NCBI RefSeq assembly: GCF_002127325.2
Contig: NC_035433.2
Span: 92,458,033 to 92,522,032 of the forward strand
Source of the DNA: Helianthus annuus
Lineage: Eukaryota > Streptophyta > Magnoliopsida > Asterales > Asteraceae
DNA: 64,000 nucleotides
Direction of reading: 5' to 3'
Shown here: in pieces, positions 11,725 through 23,565 of the stretch
How the letters are laid out: every line of letters starts with the position of its first letter
Numbering within the stretch: the stretch's first letter is position 1
Program-made: the position numbers and the translations under genes
The notes under the pieces: generated by a model
What the model saw: only the letters and a program-made list of their open reading frames with translations
What the model was told of the DNA's origin: nothing
Databases searched by the model: none

Positions 11725-12228
11725 CATAAGTTAAAAACATGTATTTTACTGACTACCGGGCATTTTATCTAGTGTTTTATCGCGTTTTAAAAATTTTTAA
11801 AATTATTTTATCAACGTATAAAAACAATCTCATTAAAATATTACTGAATAATATTTATTATTCTAGATTGACTGTGTTGTCTACATTTCGCTATATACGC
11901 GCGGTATTGCGCCATGTGTGCTCAAATTCGCAAAATAAGGATTTTAAGCGTTTTAATTAATTTTTCTTCACCAATATGACTAAAATAGGATTTTAATTAT
12001 AACGGAATATTTTTAGGATTTTAACAATATCCGGGCAGTCACCGACGTTCGTTTCGCATTTTGTTCGTTACGCGATGAGCGTTCATCTTTTTATTGCCAA
12101 CTAAATTTTTGGCTTAATTTGGATTGACCAAACTTCAATTATCACTAAAACAACACCACGTTTAATAATATATTGCTAATTCATTCATTACACATGTCAC
12201 ATCTACTAGCCTAAATTGTCGGGTGTCA

Positions 12229-12399
12229 CCCGTATTACACCGAGGATGAGTCCTAGCGTATGCCTTTTTGGTAGGCTCAGGGTTGGTTGGTGCAACTTGT
12301 TGGATGGGTTGATGGTTTGGCGGAGTGACTACCACACAGTTTTGGCTTGAAGCCTTCCCCTTCTTGCCCTTGTTGTTGTTTCTTGGGGCTTGGATGAGG
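12229..12399 (-). pseudogene. Gypsy gag fragment (linker before the zinc knuckle)
   Basis: The minus strand reads openly for about 56 codons. It contains an Asn/Lys-rich stretch (NNNKGKKGKAS), a Pro/Gln linker and then a KKAYARTHPRCNT motif. That motif is the lead-in to the first Cys pair of Gypsy nucleocapsids; compare KKSYTGVHPKCATC in element B and GNHPKCNRC in element H. It is cut by the minus-strand LTR on its left and by the element B LTR on its right. It is too short to assign a lineage. Confidence 0.65.
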
Positions 12400-12659
12400 T
12401 GTAACGCCCTGCATCCTTAAACTTTTGCCTTTTTACAAGTTTAGTCCCTATATTATGTGAAACTATATGAAACTAGACTTCTTTGATACTTGAATCTTAT
12501 GAAACTTTGAATCTAGACTCTTGATACTCTGAAACTTGGAAACTTTTGTGTTAGTTATACAATCTAATCATGTGATGATATTACACAATAATACGCAACG
12601 CAACACTTAATCCAACACGTGAATCGAATCGAAATCTGAAATTTGGCAAACAAAGATTG

Positions 12660-12760
12660 GCTATCCGGATGGACATCCGATCGGATGACCATCCGACCGG
12701 ATGACCATCCGACCAGATGGTCATTCAATCGGAGGGCCATCCGATCGATGTCATCCCACC
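12660..12760 (+). repeat. Cluster of GATCGGATG/CATCCGATC words upstream of the TATA box
   Basis: At least five tightly packed variants of GGATGACCATCCGATCGGATG. The core ATCCGATCGGAT is a perfect palindrome rich in CG dinucleotides, while the surrounding LTR is AT-rich. The same words recur four more times downstream in the LTR. Confidence 0.85.
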
Positions 12761-12779
12761 GCCTCTTTGCCTCTGACAT

Positions 12780-12787
12780 TATAAATA
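12780..12787 (+). promoter_or_regulatory. TATA box of the element B LTR
   Basis: TATAAATA, 20 bases after the word cluster. Confidence 0.65.
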
Positions 12788-14572
12788 CCATGTCACATCA
12801 CTTGATGTGACAGGCTCGTCCGACCAGTACACACTCTCTCATTCTAAGGCACTTTTCCTCGATTTCCAAGCGATTCTTGTAAGTTTTCTCCCGGATTCTT
12901 GTACAACTTTAATCATTAGACAATTCCTCGTCTAAATCTCGATCGAATCACTTATTTCCACCGTGAAATCACCAAGGTTTGGACTCTTTGGAGGTGATGT
13001 CATCTCGATTTCGTGAGTATGACGTCATTCCATCAAAGTTAGCTCAAATCCGAAGGATTTCACTAGATTTTATACGAATCTTACAGAATCTAAACATTCT
13101 CTAGTCGCTTTCATACTTTCTTCAATCTCTAGTCATTATTTACTCAAAAACCCGAAGGAATCCGACCCGAACTGGCTATGGATTTGTTCTTAGTCTAGAA
13201 TCGGCTCGGAAACGGAGTTCCACCGGAGAAGATGACCGGATTACGGGTCAGACGTGAAGCTCCATCGACGAATAGTCATTCTGATCGGACGGGGTGATTC
13301 CCATCCGATCGGACAAGTTGAACTTTGGTTGGGTTTCCGTTGTCTTGATATGTTACCACGTCATCTTCGTTAAGCCTAAACTTAGAAATTTCACAAACGT
13401 TTCAAAGGAACAAGAACTCAACGATCGAACGACCATCCGATCGGACGGCCGTCCGATTGAATGACCGTCCGACCAAGTAGGTTTTTCTTAGTAAACTTTA
13501 ACACTTAAACGTTCTGAATCAAAACTCCAAGCTAGCAACATTTACCCGGATAGTCATCCAATCGAACGGTCATCCGTCCGGAGGACCATGCGATTGAATG
13601 ACTTGGATTAATGCTACAACAAAACTTCAAAAGTTGACCAATTTACAAAACACACTCACTGATGGAACGACCAGATGATCGAATGGTCATCCATCCGGAT
13701 GACCATCCGATCGGATGAGGATTCACTTTACTCTATAGGTCATCCGATCGGATGACCATCCGTCCGAATGGCCATCCGATCAGTGGAACTGTCTGACATT
13801 TTAACTTGATGATTCGACGTTCTGTTCGACGCTTATCGGTTAAACTATAATTAGGCTAATCTCAGCGCTCCCTTCGATCCAATCAGTAGGTGACGATACT
13901 TAGCACCCACTGTGAGTATACTCGATCCCTTTTTGTTTTAAACACTTTTGGGATGCAACATGTATTCTATAAACTTGATCCTTGAAACTTGTTTGGAAAC
14001 ATACTCTATCCTCTGTGAACGTGAAACTTGATACTTTTTTGGATTCTTGATACTTTATGCAATGTGGACGTTTAATCCTTGTGTGTAGTTCCGCCTTAAC
14101 AATAGTAGCGTTATAGGAGTAATGCACCTCCCCATTATTATCGGGGGTATTGTTAGGATTCTTGGGCTATCACTTGGACTGCGTAAACTAGCATGGCTGA
14201 AACTTTTATATGTTTACATGACGGATATGAGTTTTTTTAAACTATTATGATACTATATACTCAAACTTGTATACTTGCCAGTACATTATTGTATTGATAT
14301 TATTTTAATACATGTTGCAGACTGATAGGATGCTGGATCCAAGAAACAAGCTAGGATGGCCCTTAGAAACTCGCCTAGTTAATTTGAGAAATTAAACAAT
14401 GTTTAATGTTATGTACTTGATACTTTTGATGCGTGATTGATGTTTTAGACAATTTAATATGAATCTTGATTAATCTATATTGACACATTTAGTGTTGTGG
14501 AAACTTTTGTACAATCTGAATCGCTTAGTGCCGCACCCCGATGTTTCTGCCATCGGTTGGGGTGTGATAGAT

Positions 14573-14585
14573 TGGTATCAGAGCC
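14573..14585 (+). other. Primer binding site of element B
   Basis: TGGTATCAGAGCC starts three bases after the LTR; complementary to initiator Met-tRNA. Confidence 0.9.
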
Positions 14586-16163
14586 ATAACTATATGGAAT
14601 TAGGAAAAGTAGGAATACTTGCCCTAGTCTATAGTTCTAGGAATCTTGGCTCTTATCTGTTGTTTAAGACTTATGCATTCTACCGTACTTGCTTCCTAGC
14701 AACACATTTCCTGTTAAACTTACTTGCCTTTCCTAAAGCTGACACAATATACACATGGACACTTTGAAAACGCTGCTATACAGTGTTGTATTTTGCACGA
14801 GATTTACCCTCAAGTCAAGAGTGACATCCGAACCTTGATGGGAAATTTCCATATTATATTCTAGTAGGTCTTGTCCTCTGATAAGTACCAATACTATTAG
14901 GGTACGAAGTTGTCAAGATAGAAGTGAAACTCATACCTTGATAACTAGTCCCACCCTTTAATTTTTCTATCTCGCCAATGTCTTGAAATTCCCAATCAAT
15001 TAGGGACGTGAAGCGACCAAAAGGACAAGTATCGTAGGCCTAACATCGATGACGTATTGGTCTAAGTAAGTCAAGACACGTTGCCTCAATTCAAGAGGGC
15101 TTCGATTCACTTTGGTTAGTCAACGCTCCACTGCCCGGAACAATCCTATGTTTTATGAGCCTATCATTTTATGTTATCTCGATTTTCATGTGATTTTAAA
15201 CTTGATTCTTTATTCATTGAGACTTTTCATAGAAATCACACGTATCTCCGCAATCTAAAACATTAATAATAATCTCTTAGGATCAAACTAAATTTATGAA
15301 GCTTTATTCATTGTGTAAGACTACGTGGAATCTTGATTAAACCATAAGAAACATGATTAAGTGTGATACTATGTGAAACTACTCATTTAATCTATGTGTT
15401 GTTGTGGGTAGCAAAACATTAAACGTAACATGGCACCGAATGACGAGACAGAAGTAACATGGACGAAACATGGTGGATACGCCGCTCGTACTTCCTACAT
15501 ATAAGTGTTTCTGACATGTTACCGAACTTTCGTACCACGTGTTATGTGAAATTCGTGGTTTTGCAGACTCGTGGTAGAAATGTTGAAACTACTTGATTTA
15601 TCTATGTGAAAATGATGGAGTCTAACGTTATGGGTGGCGAAACATGACATCGACGATGAGAAAGACGTGGCATGATCGAAAAACGGTGGATACGCCGCTG
15701 GTACTTCCTATATATAAGTGTTTCTATCATGTTGCCAAACTTTTGTAACACGTGCCATGTGAAATTCATTGTTTTGTGGACTGTGGTGAGGATGTTGAAA
15801 GATAAGCTATGAGAAACTATTTGATTGATCTACGTGTACGTGATAATGGTGGAGTGTACTGTTATGGTTGGCAAAACACGACACGTAACATGACACCGAA
15901 GACAAGACTTGCGTGATATGCCCGAAACATGGTGGATACGCCGTTGGTACTTCCTATATATAAGTGTTTATGACATGTTGTCAAACTTTCGTATCACGTG
16001 CCACGCAAAGGTCATGGGTTTGCGGACTTGTGTTGAGAATGTTGAATATTTTGAAAATTATGTGAAACTTGCTGAAACTCGAGTCTTATGCGAATCTGTG
16101 TGAAACTATATACCACGAGATTTTATGATCTAGACTTATATGATCCTTTTCTTGGATCTTTAG
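14586..16163 (+). other. Untranslated leader of element B with three large repeats
   Basis: No gag-like coding in 1.6 kb. The second half (about 15395-16060) has three diverged repeats of 210-245 bp. Each contains the block GGTGGATACGCCG plus CTTCCTATATATAAGTG (15469-15508, 15683-15720, 15927-15966) and then GTTTCTGACATGTT. Similar single blocks occur in elements A and C. Confidence 0.75.
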
Positions 16164-17327
16164 ATGTCTTCCCATAAACTATCTGAATCTCTCAAGAGAT
16201 CCAGGGAAAACTCTCAGAAAAAGATGATGTCATTCATGGCCGATCAGATCGCTCGCATCATGCCAAAGATCGTCTCTGAGATCCAAGGGTCAAACACTCC
16301 TCTTTCCTCCATGGAATCTAACGGAGAGAAGCTAAAGCCTACAAAGTTCAGCTACAAACACTTTGTCTCTTGCAACCCAAGCCTTTCAAGGGCAGTGATG
16401 GGGGGACTGTTATGCTTGAGTGGTTCGACAGCATCAAGGTTACCTTCATTAACAGCGAGTGCCCAGAACACCTAAAGACTAGGAGTGCAACTGGCATGTT
16501 TCAAGGCAGAGCTCTGGAATGGTGGTCGAACGAGAGAAACATCCACTCTAACGAAGAAGCTTATGCTCTTCCATGGCCTGAGATGCGAGAATTGATGATG
16601 CGAGAATTCTGCTCTCCCTATGAACAACTGAAGCTTGAGGAAGAGTTTTGGCATCTTAAGCAGGTTGTAGATGACAACTTGACTTACACTACCCATTTCA
16701 AGCAACTCAGCATAATCCTTCCTCACTTGGTTTCTACCCCGAAGCCCATGATAACCAAGTACATCAATGGTTTACCTCCTGCCATGCGTGATTCTATTGA
16801 AGCAGCTCAGCTCGAGACCATTGAAGAAGTTTATTGTCTTGCCACAAGTTTGAACAACAACCGTGTCCGTGACAAAAAGTTTGCTACCTCTGCTCCCTCC
16901 AAATCAGCTAACCAAGTTACCAGCAGCCTAGTGGTAGCAGAAACAAGAAGCAAAAGTCTCAAGGTTCAAGCTGTAATGCCATTATCCCTGCTGCGAATGC
17001 AAACCCTACAGGCAATGCTAATGTGCCTGCTGCTGCTGCTAACCCTCCTGCTCCGGAGATAAAGAAGTCGTACACTGGAGTTCATCCTAAGTGTGCTACT
17101 TGTAACTTTCATCATCCTGCTACCTCGGCTTGTCGTCTGTGTACCAATTGCAGTCGCTATGGCCACACAACTCCCTACTACCGTCAAACCAACCGAGCCC
17201 AGCAAGCGCAGCTCAGGCAGCTCTACTAGCTCCCCCAGCTCCTCCGTAGAATCCTAGACCAGTCAACGTTGTTCGTGCATGCTACAAGTGTGGAGACACT
17301 ACTCATATTCGTAATCAGTGCCCTTAG
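16164..17327 (+). pseudogene. gag: gag of element B, frameshifted
   Basis: The N-terminus starts at an ATG (MSSHKLSESLK...). The frame shifts near 16370 into the capsid (retrotransposon gag domain: EWFDSIKVTF, WWSNERN, EFWHLKQ). Another shift lies near 17030, before the nucleocapsid. The first knuckle has its last Cys replaced by Tyr (CTNC...GH...Y), while the second (CYKCGDTTHIRNQC, 17280-17321) keeps all four ligands. A TAG stop at 17325-17327 closes the frame before protease. Role of the intact family protein: particle shell and RNA packaging. Confidence 0.85.
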
Positions 17328-20300
17328 CTAAACCAGGAGCAACAGCCAGCCGCTCGAGGACGAGCATTCAATATCAATGCAAACCAGGCTCGTAACAACT
17401 ATGACGTTGTAAATGGTACGTTTCTCGTTAATGATCTTTACGCTTTGATACTATTTGATACTGGTGCCGACAGAAGCTTTGTGTCCGTAGAATTTGAATC
17501 TTTGTTAAACTGTGCACGCTCTAAGCTACCTAAGTCGTTTTCGGTTGAGATTGCCAATGGTAAGTCTATTCTAGTTGATTCTATCCTCAGTAGTTGTTCC
17601 TTGACTCTTAACGACCATGTATTTACTAATGATTTTATACCCATTCAATTGGGCAGTTTTGATGTCATAATAGGTATGGATTGGTTGCCTAAGAATCATG
17701 CCGAGATCGCTTGTCACGAGAAGTTTGTTCGTTTGCCTCTTTCGTCCAGTGATACTTTACACGTCTATGGAGACCAACCTTCTAGAGGACTGAAGTTGAT
17801 GTCATGCACTCAAGCGAACAGGTTTACGTAAACAGAACTTTGCCTTCTTGGCCCACGTGGTGGAACAAAAGGGCAAGGGAAAGGACATAGGCGATGTTCC
17901 AGTAGTGTGTGATTTCTCTGACGTCTTTCCTGAAGATCTATCTGGTCTTCCACCTCCCCGATCTGTTGATTTTCGTATTGATCTCATACCTGGTGCGACT
18001 CCTGTCGCCAAGGCTCCTTACCGACTTGCACCTTTCGAGATGCAAGAACTATCCAGTCAACTTCAGGAACTACTCGACAAAGGCTTTATACGTCCAAGTA
18101 CCTCTCCGTGGGGTGCTCCCGTGCTATTCGTCAAGAAGAAAAATGGTTTGTTTCGTATGTGTATCGACTACCGCGAGCTTAATAAACTCACCATTAAGAA
18201 TTGTTATCCTCTTCCTCGTATTGATGATCTATTTGACCAACTACAAGGCGTGTCCTGTTATTCAAAAATCGACCTCCGATCTGGTTATCATCAGCTCCGT
18301 GTTCTCGAGGACGATATCCCCAAAACCGCATTTCGCACTCGTTGTGGGCACTACGAGTTTGTGGTTATGCCTTTTATCTTGACCAACGCACCCGCTGTGT
18401 TCATGGATCTTATGAATCGTGTTTGTAAACCGTACTTCGATCGTTTTTTGATAGTCTTTATTGATGATATTCTTATTTATTCGAAAACTAGAGCTGATCA
18501 TCAACGTCATTTGCGCTTAATGCTAGAACTTTTACGTGGTGAACGCTTATACGCTAAATTTTCTAAGTGCGGTTTTGGATTGATGAAGTACAATTTCTTG
18601 GGCACGTTGTTAGTAAACAAGGTATTCATGTTGACCCTTCTAAAATCAAAGCTGTGAAGAATTAGAGTATGCCTAAATCTACATCTGAAATTCGTTCCAT
18701 TCTAGGATTGGCGGGTTATTACCGCTGATTTATCTCGGACTTTTCTAAGATCGCCGTTCCTCTTACTTCCTTGACTCAAAAAGAGAAACCTTTTACTTGG
18801 GGTCCCAAGCAAGAGGAATCCTTTCAAACTCTGAAGAATCTTCTCTGTAATGCTCATGTTCTTACTCTCCCTGACGGGAATGACGATTTCGTGGTATACT
18901 GCGATGCCTCGAACCGTGGCTTGGGTTGTGTGCTCATGCAGCGGGACAAGGTTATTGCTTATGCCTCCCGCCAACTCAAAATACAAGAGAAAAACTATAC
19001 TACTCAAGATCTGGAGCTTGGTGCAGTTGTGTTTGCGTTAAATATTTGGCGACCCTACCTATATGGAACTAAGTGTATGGTTTTTGCTGACCATTAAAGC
19101 CTTCAACACATCTTTATCCAAAAGGAACTGAACATGCTACAGAGACGTTGGGTGGAATTGCTGAATGACTACGGCTGCGATATTCGCTATCATCCTGGCA
19201 AAGCAAATGTCGTGGCTAACGCTCTTAGTTGTAAGACTCATGTTAATACTATCCGGTGTTTTCACATCTCTAGTGATCTTCATACTTGTATCCGTGAAGC
19301 TCAGTATTCGTTAGCTAATGAATGTAGTCTATTCATCGAAGTACGAGGTACTTCCATGGATCAACTCAAAACTAAGTCTGATGGACTTCAATACTATCTC
19401 AATCGCATCTGGGTACCAGATCGCGATAATCTCCATGAACTCATTATGAATGAGGCTCACAAGTCCTGATACTCTATTCATCCAGGTGCCGATAAGATGT
19501 ACCATGATTTGCGTATGACTTATTGGTGGCCTGGTATGAAAAAGGACATTGATGCGTACGTCTCCAAGTGCCTTACTTGTACGAAGGTAAAGGCTGAACA
19601 TCAACGTCCTTCAGGTCTTCTTGAACAACCTGAAATCCCTGTCTGGAAATGGGATAGTATCGCTATGGACTTTATAAATAAACTACCCCGTACACCTGCT
19701 GGTCATGATAGTATATGGGTTATCATTGACCGCTTGACCAAGTCTGCCCACTTTCTTCCTATTCGTGAAGATTTCAAGGTGGAGAAACTTGCTAGAATTT
19801 ATACTGATGAGACCTTATGCTGTCATGGCATACCTCTTGACATAATCTCTGACCGTGATGGTCGTTTCACTTCCCGTCTTTGGCAAACGTTTCAATCCGC
19901 TATGGGTTCTCATTTAAATCTTAGTACAGCTTTTCATCCTCAAACGGATGGACAGACCGAACGTACTATCCAGACCCTAGAGGATATGCTTTGTTCTTGT
20001 ATCATCGACTTTGGTGGTAACAGGGATGTACATTTACCATTGATTGAGTTCTCGTACAACAACAGCTATCATTCCAGTATTCAGATGGCTCCTTTCGAAG
20101 CTTTATATGGTCGCAAGTGCCGATCTCCTCTCAGCTGGCATGAGGTTGGTGACAAGCAACTTACTGGCCCTGAAATCATTCAAGAGACGACTGATAAGAT
20201 TCTTCAAATCTGTGATAACTTGATCAAAGCTAGGAGCAGACAAAAGAGCTATGTTGATAAAAGGTGTAAGCCTCTGGAATTTGATGTTGTAGATCGGGTT

Positions 20301-20344
20301 CTTCTCAAGGTATCTCCCTGGAAGGGAGTGGTTCGCTTTGGTAA
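17328..20344 (+). pseudogene. pol: pol of element B: protease, RT, RNase H, partial integrase
   Basis: Protease carries LFDTGAD near 17450. Reverse transcriptase (17848-18600) keeps the [10 protein letters not shown] active site. RNase H (18771-19097) keeps [10 protein letters not shown]. Integrase (19440-20344) keeps the HPG...YHD...KCLTC zinc region and the Asp/Asp/Glu core ([22 protein letters not shown]). Damage includes a frameshift near 18590 and stops at 18663 (TAG), 18726 (TGA), 19095 (TAA) and 19467 (TGA). Several fit C-to-T or G-to-A change at Arg or Trp codons, as expected from methylation decay. The frame stops at 20344, where foreign DNA starts, so the integrase C-terminus and any chromodomain are gone. 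Confidence 0.9.
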
Positions 20345-21002
20345 TGATGCGTGTGTAGCGTTATATGTTTTTATTGATATTTTAAGCCCTTTTTAACACA
20401 TTAGTCAAGTTTTAAATTTATAAAACAGGATATTCTACTAACAATAACACATATATGGGCAAGTGCACCCATCGTGAGCGTAGTATAGTGTTAGTACGTA
20501 GGCTGGACACGGCCCCGTGGCCATCCTCTTTCTCTTTCTTCATTAATTACAATTTGTCTGCATTACCTCCACACGCCCTCGTGTTCGCTGGGCACGGCCC
20601 CGTGTGAAGAAGTATATCTGTACTATCAAGGTTTGCAAGATTTTACGAATCTTAGAGTTGACCATGGCCCGTGTTGAGCTGGGAACGCCCTCGTGCTGGG
20701 AATAGAAGCTTCTATAAGTTTGTCATTTTCTGCAAACACCTGGCCACGCCCCCGTGTTCGCTGGGCACGGGGCCGTGGTCAGCCTTCTGTTCTCTTGTTT
20801 TTGGGCATGCCACGTTTATTCCTTTTCTTTGTATTTACGTTAGATTTTGCTTCATATTTGTTTCTTTTGTTCAATTAAGCTCATTTGGTCCTGAAAATAC
20901 AAAAGGAATATAAAAGCACACTTTTTCTAACATTTGTACTAAAAAATGGTTAGTTTTATGCCTCATTTGATTTAATTTATATGTTGCATTTTACACATAT
21001 CA
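20345..21002 (-). repeat. 3' LTR of D2, shortened to 658 bp
   Basis: Both ends match the 1694-bp LTR of element D, but about 1 kb of the centre is missing. Words of the CACGGCCCCGTG type are present near 20510, 20575, 20600, 20690 and 20745-20785. Confidence 0.75.
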
Positions 21003-22815
21003 AATACCCCAACACTTGAATCTTTGCTTGTCCTCAAGCAAAACTCTTTAATTTATGGCTTACACGCCCAAATGGAATGGGTAGAAGAGAAGTTTTGGGC
21101 TTGTCTTGAGTGTCGCGAATCCAAGATCTTTATTGGGTTTTATTTTTATGCTATTTACAATCCTATTCATTTTGATTTATTTAGAATGTTTCATAAGAGA
21201 AATTACTTATTTAGGCATAACATGCCTCTTTAAAATTCCATTTATATACAAGTTCACATACCTCACGGGAGATCACACAACACTCGGCCGAAGATGTATT
21301 TTTGTGAAACACTCGAGACCGGCATGGAACTTACTTCTACCATAAGCTTGCCAAGCAATCAATCCTCCTCCTTTTTAACTATAAACCTTTGTAAATATCA
21401 AGAGGACTTTCGGGAAGGGTTAGGCTTGGGTTAAAGGTAGGTGGTTTTGGGTTAGTGGTTAGTAAAAAGGGCTAAAAGCGTAAAAAGCGTCGGCCGTCGT
21501 AAAACTTTTTGTTTTTTTGACTTTTATTCAAACTAAACACTTTCAAACAAAGTTTCTTTGAGAAACTTGTTTGTTTATTGCTAGACTTCAATTTTTTTTT
21601 TTTTTGATAAGGAATCGTCACAAGAAAACTGGGCTTTTTACTAAAATAAAGGGTTTGAAAGAAAAAGGGTTTGGTGGGTGAAGGGCGTTTGTTTTGTGGG
21701 TTTAGAAATGAGAAGGTGTAGGCTCAAAGGGGTTAACTAGGGGGATTTTGGGTGGGTTAAAATACAAGGAAAAATAATGGTGTTGAAAAGAAAATGGGTT
21801 AGTCCTAATACCTCCATCATTTACTTACTTGGGTTTAAGTTGGTAAGGAACGGAAATGTATCGTCGTGGCAAGTTCTAGAGTCGTAAGAAACCAAGCGGC
21901 TATTCACACAAGAAACGAAAGATGAGCATTTAATTAAAAAAATGTACGCTTGTATGCTCAATAAAGGCTCAAAACTCACTTTTTGTGGGAATGGGTTTTA
22001 ATGTGATCAAGTATATATAATCAAATTTTAACTAGATTTGTCATGCCGTTTCATAATTTTCTTATGTTAGTTCTTTTTATCACGACGCTATCGGTTGTAA
22101 ATTTGTAAAAATATAACCTTTTTAGAACTTGTTATTCCCAAATTAAACCAAGACAAGTAAAAAAATGAAAAGTTTTTTTGAAAAAAATTTGGGGTGATTA
22201 GCGGTTCCAATAGAGTTTTGTGTAAGGCTTGTTATTAGGACTTGCAAAATTCAAGGTTTTAGCATCCCCCCCCCCACACTTAAATTACACATTGTCCTCA
22301 ATGTGTCCCAAAAATAAGTTTTTAGGTTGATTAAATGTGTAAAAAGGTGTTTAAAAACAAAATTTGTGTTACTGGGCGTCTGGGCACGGGCCCGTGTTGG
22401 TCTGGGCACAGCCCCGTGGTCAGATCGACAGTATCATAATTAACAGAAGGCTGGGCATAGGGGCGTGTTCAGTGAGCACGACCCCGTGTCCAGTTACCTG
22501 AACTGGGTGTTTTCTGCAGATCCTTGGGCACGGGGGCGTGTTGGACTGAGCACGGCCCCGTGCTGAACTTGCTGTAATGAAGAAAATTTATTGGGAGGCT
22601 CTGTTTTGTGCATGGGGTGTGGTTTCAAGTTTCCCTTAGTAACCTCCACCATTTTGAGTGCGTTTTAATCCTGAAAAGTAAAACTAAACTAGGAAACATA
22701 AAAGTTAATCTAAACTAAAACTAAGGATAGTTCCACGGAATACCTCCGTGATGCGCCACGTTTATAAGGGTCCTTGGCTAGACCCAAAGTCAGTCATATG
22801 TTACCCAAGTGGGAT
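21003..22815 (-). other. Internal non-coding remnant of D2
   Basis: Reverse complement of the 3' half of D. It includes the hairpin plus purine tract next to the LTR (21003-21050) and the second module (22260-22310, with a poly-C run). CACG words lie at 22380-22570. No ORF of note. Confidence 0.65.
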
Positions 22816-23565
22816 GTTTTGTCTTCACCAAGTGATCTAAGAGACTTAGGCAAACATGGCCTTTGATTGTCAAGAACTCTTACTATCAATCTTGGATCCC
22901 GAGACTACTACACACACTCTAAGGTGGATGATTGATGATGGTGATGGATGTGGGTGTTGTAGTGGTGGTGGAGTGGTGGTGAAGTGGGAGAGGGGTGGTT
23001 CGCCAAGGGATGCCTTTGAAGTGAACCAAGCACCCCTATTTATAGCCTGCACAGAAGCCCGAACACAGCCCCGTGTCCGCTGGACACGGCCCCGTGGCCA
23101 TCCTCTTTCTCTTTCTTCGTTAATTACATTTTTTCTGCATTAGCTCCACACGCCCCAGTGTTCGCTGGGCACGGCCCTGTGTGTAGAAGCATATCTGTAC
23201 TATCAAGATTTGCAAGATTTTATGAATCTTAGCCTTGACCATGGCCCGTGTTGAGCTGCGCACGCCCCCATGCTGGGAATAGAAGCTTCTATAAGTTTGT
23301 CATTTTCTGCAGACACCTGGCCACGCCCCCATGTTCGTTGGGCACGGGGCCGTGGTCAGACTTCTGTTCTCTTGTTTTTGCTTGGGAAGATGCTGTCAAG
23401 GGTCGGGCATGCCACGTTTATTCCTTTTCTTTGTGTTTATGTTATATTTTGTTGCATATTTGTTCCTTTTGTTCAATTAAGCTCATTTGGTCCTGAAAAT
23501 ACAAAAGGAAGACAAAAGCACACTTTTTCCAACATTAGTACTAAAAAAGGGTTAGTTTCATGCTA
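22816..23565 (-). repeat. Truncated 5' LTR of D2
   Basis: Matches the promoter half of the D LTR on the minus strand: the GTTTGCCTAAGTCTCTTA stretch, the CACCAC-rich stretch and the CACG words. It stops inside the LTR start (near GGTTAGTTTCATGC), right at the edge of element C. Confidence 0.7.

Larger units (their letters stand above)
11009..12228 (-). repeat. Older minus-strand LTR fragment with microsatellites
   Basis: Its right edge reads TGACACCCGACAATTT on the minus strand and abuts a gag fragment, so it looks like the start of an LTR inserted in that gag. It holds an (AT)n run at 11047-11084, (ATC)n at 11277-11298 and a second (AT)n at 11700-11724. No gene is supported here. Confidence 0.45.
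12400..14569 (+). repeat. 5' LTR of element B (about 2170 bp)
   Basis: Starts TGTAACGCCCTG and ends GGGGTGTGATA, where the terminal CA appears mutated to TA. It holds many copies of a palindromic word family (ATCCGATCGGAT and variants) at 12660-12760, 13265-13320, 13430-13480, 13550-13600 and 13670-13800. A degenerate TAGCGTTATAGG relative of the TATAGCGCTATA palindrome lies near 14105. Confidence 0.85.
12400..20344 (+). mobile_element. Element B: decayed Ty3/Gypsy (Tekay-like) retrotransposon, 3' end lost
   Basis: The order is LTR (12400-14569), initiator-Met primer site, long leader, gag, protease, reverse transcriptase, RNase H, then integrase. The coding region is broken by frameshifts and stops and ends abruptly after the integrase core (last matched residues about ...VVRFG). 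No chromodomain, purine tract or 3' LTR is found, and a minus-strand element starts at 20345. Protein similarity to element H, which carries a chromodomain, suggests the same chromovirus group (inference). Confidence 0.85.
20345..23565 (-). mobile_element. Element D2: degraded minus-strand relative of element D
   Basis: Starts TGATGCGTGTGTAG on the plus strand, the reverse complement of the D LTR terminus. On the minus strand the 3' LTR is 20345-21002, the internal region about 21003-22815, and a truncated 5' LTR about 22816-23565. No primer site remains. The internal region matches 58270-59939 of D, including both hairpin-purine modules, while 22620-22815 has no match to D. No target duplication was found, so this is a rearranged remnant. 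Confidence 0.75.

Noticed and set aside
11465..11960. Several short open frames with runs of Ile and Tyr
   Set aside because: They are translations of (AT)n microsatellites and AT-rich LTR debris.
16472..16726. Minus-strand open frame across the gag of B
   Set aside because: It is the antisense shadow of the gag coding sequence. The same applies to antisense frames in 43652-46676 within H.
20345..23565. D2 as a clean insertion into element B
   Set aside because: No target duplication and no remainder of B on the other side. The right end is truncated inside the LTR.
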